Positions 35,480 to 43,131 of a stretch of DNA of 54,750 nucleotides are shown here, piece after piece (position 1 is the first letter of the stretch; each line of letters starts with the position of its first letter). A model generated the notes under the pieces. The model did no database searches. It was not told the origin of the DNA and saw only the letters and a program-made list of their open reading frames with translations. The DNA comes from Sphingomonadaceae bacterium. Its GTDB lineage: Bacteria > Pseudomonadota > Alphaproteobacteria > Sphingomonadales > Sphingomonadaceae. Both the position numbers and the translations under genes were made by a program. The DNA is taken from the NCBI GenBank assembly GCA_021741065.1, contig JAIOYN010000002.1:1-54750 (forward strand), written 5' to 3'.

Positions 35480-36286
35480 TTATTGCGCGTCTTTCATACG
35501 GCCTTCGGTGGGCAAAGCATCGGTCGCTGCCAAAGCTTCAAGTCCTAGGCCAAGGCTCAGCCCTTCGTGCATCAAGCGCTTGTACCGCTGGGTGAGCGCA
35601 ACGCGGGTATAGCGCCGTGTCAAGATCGGCTTAGCTGCGATCATATTCGCGATCTCCATCGTCCGGGCTTTCAATTGGTCCGCGGTGACGACTTCGTTGA
35701 CCACCCCCCAATCGAGTGCCTTTGCCGCGTCGATCTCTTGCCCCATGATCAGGAAATATCGACCCCGATTTGGCCCGAGCAGGTGCGGCCAAACTACATG
35801 TGCCCCGTCACCAGGAACAATCCCGGACATGAAATGGGGCGCATCCTGAAACAACGCAGTATCGCTGGCGATTACAATGTCAGACATCACCGGGATTTCC
35901 GGATGGATGCGTGCAGGGCCGTTGATAGCGCTAATCACGGGCACTTCTATGTCGAGCAGGTTATTAAGCAACCGCCGTCCATCATAGAAGGTTAGATCCC
36001 ATTCGCCGGCAGTACTAAGCTTGAAGCTGCCTGCATTGATATCGGCGCACCAGTTCGCGCCCGTGCCGGTCATCACCACGACCTTGTTCTCGCGATCTGC
36101 GCCGACATCGGTGAAGCAATAGCCGAGCTCTTCATGCGCAAGCGCGCTCCACACCAGTGGCCCACCATCGGTATGGAACCTCATCACGAGCACGCCCTCA
36201 TCGGTACGGTATAGCTCGATATTCTCATACCGATCCTTATACTGCTCGAGGCGCGGGGCCGGACCATGATGTACCTTGGCGCTCAT
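35480..36286 (-). CDS. 6-Oxocamphor hydrolase-like retro-Claisen C-C hydrolase
   Basis: A 268-residue crotonase-fold protein that would hydrolyse the C-C bond between two carbonyls of a cyclic beta-diketone. It is unusually like 6-oxocamphor hydrolase: the segments HPEIPVMSDIV and HFMSGIVPGDGAHVVWPH match that enzyme as I recall it. Its known catalytic residues His122, His145, Asp154 and Glu244 appear at 128, 151, 160 and 250, a constant shift of six; pocket Trp40 matches Trp46. The CoA-type GG oxyanion motif is missing (NGPARIHPE). ATG 36286 overlaps the P450 stop (ATGA) and is preferred to GTG 36295. The beta-diketone is probably made by the neighbouring P450 and a dehydrogenase. Confidence 0.87.
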   Translation of the reverse strand: MSAKVHHGPAPRLEQYKDRYENIELYRTDEGVLVMRFHTDGGPLVWSALAHEELGYCFTDVGADRENKVVVMTGTGANWCADINAGSFKLSTAGEWDLTFYDGRRLLNNLLDIEVPVISAINGPARIHPEIPVMSDIVIASDTALFQDAPHFMSGIVPGDGAHVVWPHLLGPNRGRYFLIMGQEIDAAKALDWGVVNEVVTADQLKARTMEIANMIAAKPILTRRYTRVALTQRYKRLMHEGLSLGLGLEALAATDALPTEGRMKDAQ

Positions 36287-37530
36287 TTCGGCCACACCAG
36301 TTGAAGTTCACGCATTGAGCGCAGAAAGCCGGTGACATAGACCGGCGCAGTACCTTCCCGCACTGAGAATTCGGGGATGCGCCGGAGCCATTCTTCTATA
36401 GTCGCAGTCAGTTCGAGCCGGGCGAGGTTCGAGCCAATACACCGGTGCGGACCAACGCCAAAGGTCGAATGAAGGATTGTCTCGCGCTTGATATCAATCT
36501 TTTCAGGCTCTTCCATCGCACGCGGATCACGTGAGGCTGCACCCCAGGTGAGCATCACGAAATCACCCTCCTTCATTTCGGTACCCGCCACTTCCACGTC
36601 GCGGGTGCAGGTCCGACCAAGTGCAATCACCGGCGGGAAGACGCGGCTGAATTCTTCAATCGCATTCTCAATGAGCGAAGGATCATCAATTAGCTGCTGG
36701 CGCACCTCAGGATGCATCGCAAGATAATGAATGGCAGAGGACATGACGAAGGTGGTTGTCGCAATGCCGCCAAAGGTCAGATCGACAAGAATGCTTACTT
36801 TATGATCCCAGGGCGCTTCGGTGCCATCATCATAAATGACGCCTTCAAGGATGGTGTCGATGACGTCGCCGCGTTTCGGCTGGGTCGCGCGCCACCTAAG
36901 ATGCGTATCGAGATAGGTAAACACGCGCGCCATGTGCGCTGGGCGCTCTTCTGCGGGCAGCGCAAACGTGCCTTGTTCCACGCCTTCAACGAGCATCGCA
37001 AGATCGTCGATCGGCACACCGAGCACGTTCTTGAAAAAAGCCCAACCAGGCAGAAGCGCACCGAACTCGCTTATAAACTCGCACTCACCCTTTTCGATGA
37101 AGGTATCTATCAAGACATTGCAATCCTTGCGGATGACGTCCTCATAGGTGGCGATAACCTTCGGGCTCATATGCGGATTGAGCTTGTGCCGCCAGTTAGT
37201 GTGCATCGGCGGGTCAGACTCTTCAGGCATCAGATAAGGAAGGCCCTCTGGCCGATTGGGCATATAGCCCTTGGCGCTACTGAATGTACGCCAATCCTGT
37301 GCGACGCGCCGCACTTGTTCATTGGTGTTGACCAAGTGATAGCCGGTACCAGCCTTGCTGTAAGAGATAGGGCATTTATTGACCATGAAAGTGAGCACTT
37401 CATCAAATCGGTCGTTAAACATCGGATCATCAAGATCAAAGTCGCGCGCTATGTCCCGCCCGAACCGAGCTTTCAACACTTCTGGGGCGACCTCGGGATC
37501 AGCCTCCATATCGGCACGGGTCTCATTCAT
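36283..37530 (-). CDS. Cytochrome P450
   Basis: A 415-residue soluble class I P450 for hydroxylation with O2. Heme loop FGVGPHRCIG (357-366) with Cys364; ExxR at 293-296 (EFSR). In the I-helix, normally GGxDT, it reads GGIATTT, so the acidic residue is Ala257 while the oxygen-activating Thr258 remains. The size and the linked ferredoxin fit the P450cam-type arrangement. It heads the three-gene operon with the retro-Claisen hydrolase and ferredoxin, 32 bases downstream of operator B3. The substrate is likely a cyclic hydrocarbon or ketone. Confidence 0.94.
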   Translation of the reverse strand: MNETRADMEADPEVAPEVLKARFGRDIARDFDLDDPMFNDRFDEVLTFMVNKCPISYSKAGTGYHLVNTNEQVRRVAQDWRTFSSAKGYMPNRPEGLPYLMPEESDPPMHTNWRHKLNPHMSPKVIATYEDVIRKDCNVLIDTFIEKGECEFISEFGALLPGWAFFKNVLGVPIDDLAMLVEGVEQGTFALPAEERPAHMARVFTYLDTHLRWRATQPKRGDVIDTILEGVIYDDGTEAPWDHKVSILVDLTFGGIATTTFVMSSAIHYLAMHPEVRQQLIDDPSLIENAIEEFSRVFPPVIALGRTCTRDVEVAGTEMKEGDFVMLTWGAASRDPRAMEEPEKIDIKRETILHSTFGVGPHRCIGSNLARLELTATIEEWLRRIPEFSVREGTAPVYVTGFLRSMRELQLVWPK

Positions 37531-37555
37531 GGCAGCGCATCCTTTTCCATCTGAG

Positions 37556-37583
37556 TTGACAAAAACAATCGTTTGTTTAAATC
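37556..37583 (+). promoter_or_regulatory. Predicted promoter of the second BVMO operon
   Basis: TTGACA (37556-37561), a 16-base spacer, then TAAATC (37578-37583). Operator B3 lies between the two elements. Confidence 0.5.
37563..37578. promoter_or_regulatory. Palindromic operator B3 between the P450 and second BVMO operons
   Basis: AAACAA-TCGT-TTGTTT with perfect arms in the divergent gap 37531-37692. It fills the spacer of a plus-strand promoter (TTGACA at 37556-37561, TAAATC at 37578-37583), so binding should repress that direction and probably both. Confidence 0.77.
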
Positions 37584-37629
37584 ATTTTGAGATGTTAAGT
37601 CAAGAGACTGAATGACACGAGCGGCGAAG

Positions 37630-37663
37630 GAAGATAGCGCCGACCTGAAGATAGCGCCGACCT
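37630..37663 (+). repeat. Tandem 17-base duplication in the BVMO leader
   Basis: GAAGATAGCGCCGACCT occurs twice without a gap (37630-37646 and 37647-37663), between the promoter and the start of the second BVMO gene. Confidence 0.9.
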
Positions 37664-37692
37664 TCCGTGTGAGATAAGCAAAAGGAGCCTTA

Positions 37693-39330
37693 ATGACAAC
37701 CGAACTTGACTTTGACGCCGTTGTGATTGGCGCAGGACTGACGGGTCTTTACCAAGCCTACCGGCTCCGCGAGATGGGTTATCGGGTGCTTGGCGTCGAA
37801 GCCGCGGAAGATATCGGAGGTGTTTGGCATCACAATCGCTACCCGGGCTGCCGCATCGACTCTGAAAGCGAAGTCTACGGCTACTTCTGGAACGAACAAC
37901 TAATGCAGGAATGGAGCTGGTCCGAGCGGTTCGCTGCTCAGCCTGAAGTTCTCCGGTACATACACCGTGCAGCCGAGATTATGGATATTCGAAAGGACTT
38001 CATCTTTAACGCTAAAGTGCACAAGGCGACTTTTGACGATGTTTCAAATGCATGGTTGCTTGAATTCCAGCAGGGGCACCGGGCACCCGTGACCGCACGC
38101 TTCGTTTTCTCGGCACTAGGGCCTTTGTCTGCAACACAGATGCCTCGTATTTCTGGCATCAACACCTTTAAAGGCGAAAGCTATCATACTGCTGCATGGC
38201 CGCGAGACCCAATTGGTTTTGGGCCCGCCAAGCTCGACTTCTCTAACAAGCGCGTCGCAGTGATCGGTACAGGTTCGACCGGCGTTCAATTAATCCAGGA
38301 AATGGCCAAGGTGGCGAAGCACCTCACCGTGTTTCTGCTCGAACCGAATTGGTGCACGCCCTTGGGCAATGGGCCGATGACGCAGGAGCGGATGGATTAT
38401 ATCAAGTCGCACTACAACGAATTCACTGCTAAATGTGACGCATCGATCGCAGGCTTTCCGCATGAATTTGATCCTCGAAACCTTTTCGAGGTTCCTAAAG
38501 AGGAACGCGACGCAAAATTGGAAGAATTGTACAAGGGGCCTGGTTTCTCACTTTGGCTAGGTACTTTTCAGGATGGGCTTTCAGACCCTGAAGCAAATCA
38601 ATATCTTTCAGACTTCGTTGCAAAAAAAATTCGTCAGCGTGTGAAAAATCAACATATCGCTGAGTTGCTGATCCCCAAAGACCACGGGTTCGGAACGCGC
38701 CGCGTACCTTTGGAGACCAATTATTATGAGGTCTACAATCAGGACAATGTGTCAGTTGTCGATTTAAACACAACACCCATCACACGGATCACGCCCGACG
38801 GCATCCAGACCACTGACGCTTTGCATGAGCTTGATGCTATTCTCTATGCGACGGGCTTTGATGCAGTGAAAGGCGCATGGAACCGTATCGACATACGCGG
38901 CACTGGAGGCGTTGCACTCAAGGACGAATGGGCGAAGGGCATCAAAACCTACATGGGCATGCAGTGCCCCGGATTTCCAAATTTCTTCATGTTGGTGGGC
39001 CCACATAGTGGAGCAACCTTCTGCAACATTCCGCGATGTTCAGCTCTCGCCGTGGATTGGTTAAGTGACATGATCGCTGAGGCGAAAAATGGCGGCGTTC
39101 AGCGCATCGAACCGGAAATCGCCGCCGCGGAGAGTTATAGCGAGTATTGCGCCAAATTGATGGGCAAGATGCTGTTAGGTCAGACAAATTCCTGGTTCAC
39201 TGGGATCAACAAGAACATTGAGGGCCGCGACAAACGCGAAGCGCTGTTGTTCGTCGGCGGCAACCCCAAGTTTCGGGAATACTGTGACGATGTGCGAGAA
39301 AACGGCTATAAGGGATACATCATGACATGA
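37693..39330 (+). CDS. Type I Baeyer-Villiger monooxygenase (cyclohexanone-monooxygenase size)
   Basis: A 545-residue FAD/NADPH enzyme converting a ketone to an ester or lactone. FAD motif VIGAGLTG (11-18), the exact fingerprint FKGESYHTAAWP (159-170), and the NADPH motif IGTGSTG (191-197). Its length equals the classical cyclohexanone and cyclopentanone monooxygenases, without the N-terminal domain of the other BVMO in this window. AAAAGGAG precedes the ATG. It is followed by an SDR and an SMP-30 lactonase on the same strand: alcohol oxidation, ring expansion to a lactone, and lactone opening in one operon. Confidence 0.94.
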   Translation: MTTELDFDAVVIGAGLTGLYQAYRLREMGYRVLGVEAAEDIGGVWHHNRYPGCRIDSESEVYGYFWNEQLMQEWSWSERFAAQPEVLRYIHRAAEIMDIRKDFIFNAKVHKATFDDVSNAWLLEFQQGHRAPVTARFVFSALGPLSATQMPRISGINTFKGESYHTAAWPRDPIGFGPAKLDFSNKRVAVIGTGSTGVQLIQEMAKVAKHLTVFLLEPNWCTPLGNGPMTQERMDYIKSHYNEFTAKCDASIAGFPHEFDPRNLFEVPKEERDAKLEELYKGPGFSLWLGTFQDGLSDPEANQYLSDFVAKKIRQRVKNQHIAELLIPKDHGFGTRRVPLETNYYEVYNQDNVSVVDLNTTPITRITPDGIQTTDALHELDAILYATGFDAVKGAWNRIDIRGTGGVALKDEWAKGIKTYMGMQCPGFPNFFMLVGPHSGATFCNIPRCSALAVDWLSDMIAEAKNGGVQRIEPEIAAAESYSEYCAKLMGKMLLGQTNSWFTGINKNIEGRDKREALLFVGGNPKFREYCDDVRENGYKGYIMT

Positions 39331-39403
39331 TCGCGCCCTGTCTTGCCTTCCTGGCGAGGCAAATAGGCTGCATGTGCTACTTTAATGCAAGGGAAGAAAA
39401 AGG

Positions 39404-40147
39404 ATGGCTCTACTTGAGGGCAAAACGGCGGTCATCACGGGCGGGGCGCGGGGCTTGGGTTCGGCGATCGCAACTGCCATGGCAGCCGAAGGCGCGCATG
39501 CGGTTGTAGTAGATCGAAACAGTGAAGCAGCATCTGAGCTTGTGGCGCAAATCAACGCGTCTGGTGGTTCGGCCACGTCCGAGGTTCTGGACATCGGTGA
39601 TCGCGAAGCCGTCAAGGCGTTCGGCGAGCGTATGATAGATCAGTTTGAACGGATCGATGTTCTTGTGAATAACGCGGGCATTGCGCCCCGCATCCGTCCA
39701 CAAGATCCCGACCAGATGCAAAAATGGGATCAGGTGGTCAGCATAAACCTGACCGCTCAGTGGGACATCACCGTCGCTCTCCTGCCTGGCTTGAAGCACC
39801 CCGGAGCGAGCGTGATCTTTCTCTCTTCGATTGCCGGATTCTCTGCGCCGAGATCAAGCGCAGCTTACGGTGCGACGAAGGCCGCCATCCGCTCTCTGGT
39901 GCAATATTTTGCACGAGACCTTGGGCCGACCGGTGGCCGCGCCAACGGACTGGCACCTGGCCGGATGAAAAGCGACCTCATGACCGTGACAGGTGAAGCA
40001 GGCGACAAGTTTATTCAGCGTCTGCCGCTCGGGCGCGTTGGCGAGACTGAGGAGATCGTCGGCCCCGCCGTCTTTCTCGCCTCCAACATGTCCTCATATG
40101 TGACAGGTGTGACGATTCCCGTCGACGGCGGCTATCTGGCGCTGTGA
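39404..40147 (+). CDS. SDR-family oxidoreductase
   Basis: A 247-residue short-chain dehydrogenase. Cofactor motif TGGARGLG (12-19), NNAG (89-92), and catalytic Ser142, Tyr155 and Lys159 in FLSSIAGF and AAYGATK. In this operon (BVMO, SDR, lactonase) the simplest role is oxidising a cyclic alcohol to the ketone used by the BVMO. The ATG at 39404 is preceded by AAAAGG. It ends 25 bases before the lactonase start. Confidence 0.92.
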   Translation: MALLEGKTAVITGGARGLGSAIATAMAAEGAHAVVVDRNSEAASELVAQINASGGSATSEVLDIGDREAVKAFGERMIDQFERIDVLVNNAGIAPRIRPQDPDQMQKWDQVVSINLTAQWDITVALLPGLKHPGASVIFLSSIAGFSAPRSSAAYGATKAAIRSLVQYFARDLGPTGGRANGLAPGRMKSDLMTVTGEAGDKFIQRLPLGRVGETEEIVGPAVFLASNMSSYVTGVTIPVDGGYLAL

Positions 40148-40172
40148 TGAGCCGAAAATTGAGCGCGCATCC

Positions 40173-41129
40173 ATGACTAAGATAGAGCCATTTTCAATTG
40201 CCGACCTGTCGGAGATCGGAAGCGGTTTGAACCGGCCGGAATGCGTATTGGCCGCGCCAGATGGATCGCTCTACACAGGCGACTGGACGCTTGGCATTGC
40301 CCGGATTGCGCCAAACGGAACTACCGGTCCAGCAGTCGAGGTGGATTTAATCGCGCAAGGCTTCCGACCCAATGGTATTGCCCTCTTGCCTGACGGCGAT
40401 TTTCTGATCACGAATATGGCTCGTGCAGGCGGCGTCTGGCGAGTTAGTCCGCGCGGGCACGTTAGTCCTTTTGCGACTGAAGTTGCAGGTCAACCAATTC
40501 CGCCGACAAACTTTGTGCTTGTTGACGGCGAGCGAACCTGGATCACGATCAGCTCGACCGAGCGCAAGCATGAACATTTCACCTCTGCTGCAAACACGGG
40601 CAAAATATTGCTGTTGAAGGACGGCCATTTATCCGTTGCAGTAGATGGACTGAACTGGACCAACGAAGTGCGTGTCTCACCTGGGAGCGAGTACCTCTTC
40701 GTCAATGAAACTTTCGCCTGCCGGACCACCAGATATGACATTGCGTTGGACGGCACGTTGAGCAGTCCAGTTCAGCTTAGCTTCCCGCAAGACATTTATC
40801 CCGATGGCATGGCTTTCGATTCGGAAGGGGGTCTATGGATTACCTGCGTGATCTCGAACCGCCTGATCCGGGTCGCTCGAGATCTGACTTGGACCATCTT
40901 GCTGGAAGATCCTGATCCGGCACTGGCCGACATCGCGTCATCCTATGCCAAAGGGAAGCTGACTTGGGATCAAATCTCCCGGAGCCGGGGATCCCAGCTT
41001 GCAAACCTGTCCAGCATCGCTTTCGGCGGGCCAGATTTGAAATCAGTCTATCTGGGAGGCTTGGGACATGACAGCGTGCGGGTTTTACGCTCGCCGGTGC
41101 CGGGCGTGCCAATGTGCCATTGGGAATAG
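40173..41129 (+). CDS. SMP-30/gluconolactonase-family protein (lactonase candidate)
   Basis: A 318-residue six-bladed beta-propeller. Typical blade segments are RPECVLAAPDGSLYTGDW, FRPNGIALLPDGDFLI, NEVRVSPGSEYLFVNE and YPDGMAFDSEGGLWITC, where the Asn and Asp residues bind the metal (Ca or Zn). Members hydrolyse lactones such as gluconolactone. Being directly behind a BVMO and an SDR makes opening of the BVMO lactone product the likely job. It converges on the MDR oxidoreductase gene with 81 bases between. Confidence 0.85.
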   Translation: MTKIEPFSIADLSEIGSGLNRPECVLAAPDGSLYTGDWTLGIARIAPNGTTGPAVEVDLIAQGFRPNGIALLPDGDFLITNMARAGGVWRVSPRGHVSPFATEVAGQPIPPTNFVLVDGERTWITISSTERKHEHFTSAANTGKILLLKDGHLSVAVDGLNWTNEVRVSPGSEYLFVNETFACRTTRYDIALDGTLSSPVQLSFPQDIYPDGMAFDSEGGLWITCVISNRLIRVARDLTWTILLEDPDPALADIASSYAKGKLTWDQISRSRGSQLANLSSIAFGGPDLKSVYLGGLGHDSVRVLRSPVPGVPMCHWE

Positions 41130-41210
41130 ACCGATTGGCGGACTTCCAAGCCCGTGGGTGCGCTGTAAACCTTCCGTCGCCCAAAGGTCGCTTCTCCAAA
41201 TGCGATTGTG

Positions 41211-42218
41211 TCAGGCGATTGATAACACCAGCTTACCAAAATGATTGCCCGCGCCAAGCTCGACCAATGCTTCGGGCAACTGGTCAAAGGCGAAAAGTTT
41301 ATCGACCACCGGCCTGATCTTCGAATGTGAAAGTGAGCGGTTCATCGCGGCGAACATCACGCGTGATCCGACTTCCTTGCCCCGCAGCGTGACGCCGGTC
41401 TGCAAGATGTGGACCGGGTCAATCTCGCCGGGCGCGATGAGGCCGATAATGTGTATCCAGCCGCCGCGCTTGGTGCTCTTTATTGAGCGAAGCAGCGTCG
41501 CGCCGCCGCCATTTTCAATGACATGGTCAACACCCCGCCCACCGGTAATCTCGCGCACGGCGACATCCCAATCAGGCGTCGTAACATAGTTGATAACATG
41601 GTCCGCACCAAGCGCTTTGGCGCGCGCCAACTTTTCGTCACTTGAAGAAGTGACGATCACTTCAGCTCCTGCCGCTCGGGCCATTTGCAACGCGTGGATC
41701 GAAACGCCACCCGTTCCGAGCGTTAAAAGGGTGTCTCCGGCTGAGAGCGGACACGGCCCGTGAAGGCTATTCCAAACGGTGAGGCCTGCGCAGGGCAAAG
41801 TCGCCGCCTCTTCATAACTCAAATGATCGGGGAATTTGAGAACGCCCATCTCGTCAAACGTGAGATACTCAGCCGCGACGCCGTCAATGCAGCCGCCGAG
41901 CGACCAGGCCGTATCGCTGTCCTGCATCTCGCCCGCCATCCAGCTCTGGCAGTAAAGCGGCGTCACTCGGTCACCGCGCTTGAGTGTCGTAACGCGGCTA
42001 CCAACTTCGACCACTTCACCAGCACCATCGGACAGCGGAATGATCACTTCCTGCTGAACGCGCGGGAACTGCCCCGTCACGACCAACAGATCACGAAAGT
42101 TGAGCGATGCCGCATGCATCTTTATCAGCACTTGCCCTGGCCCAAAGCTCGGCATCGGGAGATCGACGATCTGCAGCGCGGCAATCGGCTCGCCCATGCG
42201 GTATTGATAGGCCTTCAT
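41211..42218 (-). CDS. Medium-chain dehydrogenase/reductase, zinc-independent type
   Basis: A 335-residue MDR protein with a GroES-like N-terminal half and a nucleotide-binding half (TLGTGGVSIHALQMARAAGAEV). The zinc ligands of alcohol dehydrogenases are absent: the usual Cys-x-x-Asp/His region reads SLNFRDLLV and GHE reads SDGAG. This favours a quinone-oxidoreductase or enone-reductase role over alcohol oxidation. It is the second gene behind the SDR at 42230-42976, 11 bases apart, under operator B4. Confidence 0.88.
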   Translation of the reverse strand: MKAYQYRMGEPIAALQIVDLPMPSFGPGQVLIKMHAASLNFRDLLVVTGQFPRVQQEVIIPLSDGAGEVVEVGSRVTTLKRGDRVTPLYCQSWMAGEMQDSDTAWSLGGCIDGVAAEYLTFDEMGVLKFPDHLSYEEAATLPCAGLTVWNSLHGPCPLSAGDTLLTLGTGGVSIHALQMARAAGAEVIVTSSSDEKLARAKALGADHVINYVTTPDWDVAVREITGGRGVDHVIENGGGATLLRSIKSTKRGGWIHIIGLIAPGEIDPVHILQTGVTLRGKEVGSRVMFAAMNRSLSHSKIRPVVDKLFAFDQLPEALVELGAGNHFGKLVLSIA

Positions 42219-42229
42219 CGCGGGCTGCC

Positions 42230-42976
42230 TTAGCAGGCGGTCATACCACCGTCGATGACATGTTCCATGCCGGTAATGAACGAAGATTCGTCAGAAGCTA
42301 GGAACAGAACCAGCTGGGACACTTCACTCGGCTTGGCCATCCTCTTGAGCGGTATCACATCGCCCGCGCCGCCGCCATTTTCATCCGTAGCCGCGACCAT
42401 CATCGGGGTCAGGATATAACCGGGATGAACTGAATTGCAGCGAACGTTGTTTGGGCCATATTCAGCGGCGACCTGCTTGGTCATCCCGCGCACGGCGAAC
42501 TTGCTGCCGACATAAGCCAAATTGGGCGACCCCATGCACGCAATCATCCCGGCAATAGACGAAATATTCACAATGGCTCCGCCACCAGCTTTGATCATCG
42601 AAGGGATAACCGCCTGCATCCCAAGATAGACGCCCAGTTGGTTTATGTCGCATACCAGCTGATAGTCGGCCTGTGAGAAATCGACCGTATGGGCAATGGT
42701 ACCAATGATGCCAGCATTGTTAATGAGCACGTTGATGGTGCCGAACTTTGCTTCACCCTGGTCGACAACAGCCTTCCATTCAGGCGCGAACCGAACGTCC
42801 TGCTTGATAAACATCGCATTCTCGCCAAGGCTGTCGGCCAGCGCCTGCCCATCTTTTTCGTTGACGTCGGTCAGGATCACCTTCGCCCCTTCAGCGACGA
42901 ACATCTTAGCATGCGCTTCGCCCATACCCTGCGATGCACCAGTTATGATGGCTACCTTGCCTGAAAGTCTTCCCAC
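42230..42976 (-). CDS. SDR-family oxidoreductase (GTG start)
   Basis: A 248-residue short-chain dehydrogenase. TGASQGMG (12-19), NNAG (86-89), catalytic Ser140, Tyr155 and Lys159 in NISSIAGM and AYVGSK. The GTG at 42976 has GGGAG eight bases upstream and begins at the family start (MGRLSGKVAIITGA). The longer TTG-started frame to 43030 reaches almost to operator B4 and is rejected. Likely oxidises a secondary alcohol. It forms an operon with the MDR gene. Confidence 0.9.
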   Translation of the reverse strand: MGRLSGKVAIITGASQGMGEAHAKMFVAEGAKVILTDVNEKDGQALADSLGENAMFIKQDVRFAPEWKAVVDQGEAKFGTINVLINNAGIIGTIAHTVDFSQADYQLVCDINQLGVYLGMQAVIPSMIKAGGGAIVNISSIAGMIACMGSPNLAYVGSKFAVRGMTKQVAAEYGPNNVRCNSVHPGYILTPMMVAATDENGGGAGDVIPLKRMAKPSEVSQLVLFLASDESSFITGMEHVIDGGMTAC

Positions 42977-43031
42977 GTCTGCTCTCCCGTTGCACTTCTC
43001 AAACTCCGATTTAGACCGTAGTTGAGTCAAA

Positions 43032-43047
43032 AAACAAGTGTTTGTTT
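43032..43047. promoter_or_regulatory. Palindromic operator B4 upstream of the SDR/MDR operon
   Basis: AAACAA-GTGT-TTGTTT with perfect arms, 55 bases before the GTG start of the SDR gene on the minus strand. Confidence 0.75.
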
Positions 43048-43131
43048 ATTCAAATTGGCGCGCGCTCGCTGATGAGATCATTTACCAGCCGAACGACTGA
43101 TAACACTCCCCTCATAGCTCTTCCCAGAACA

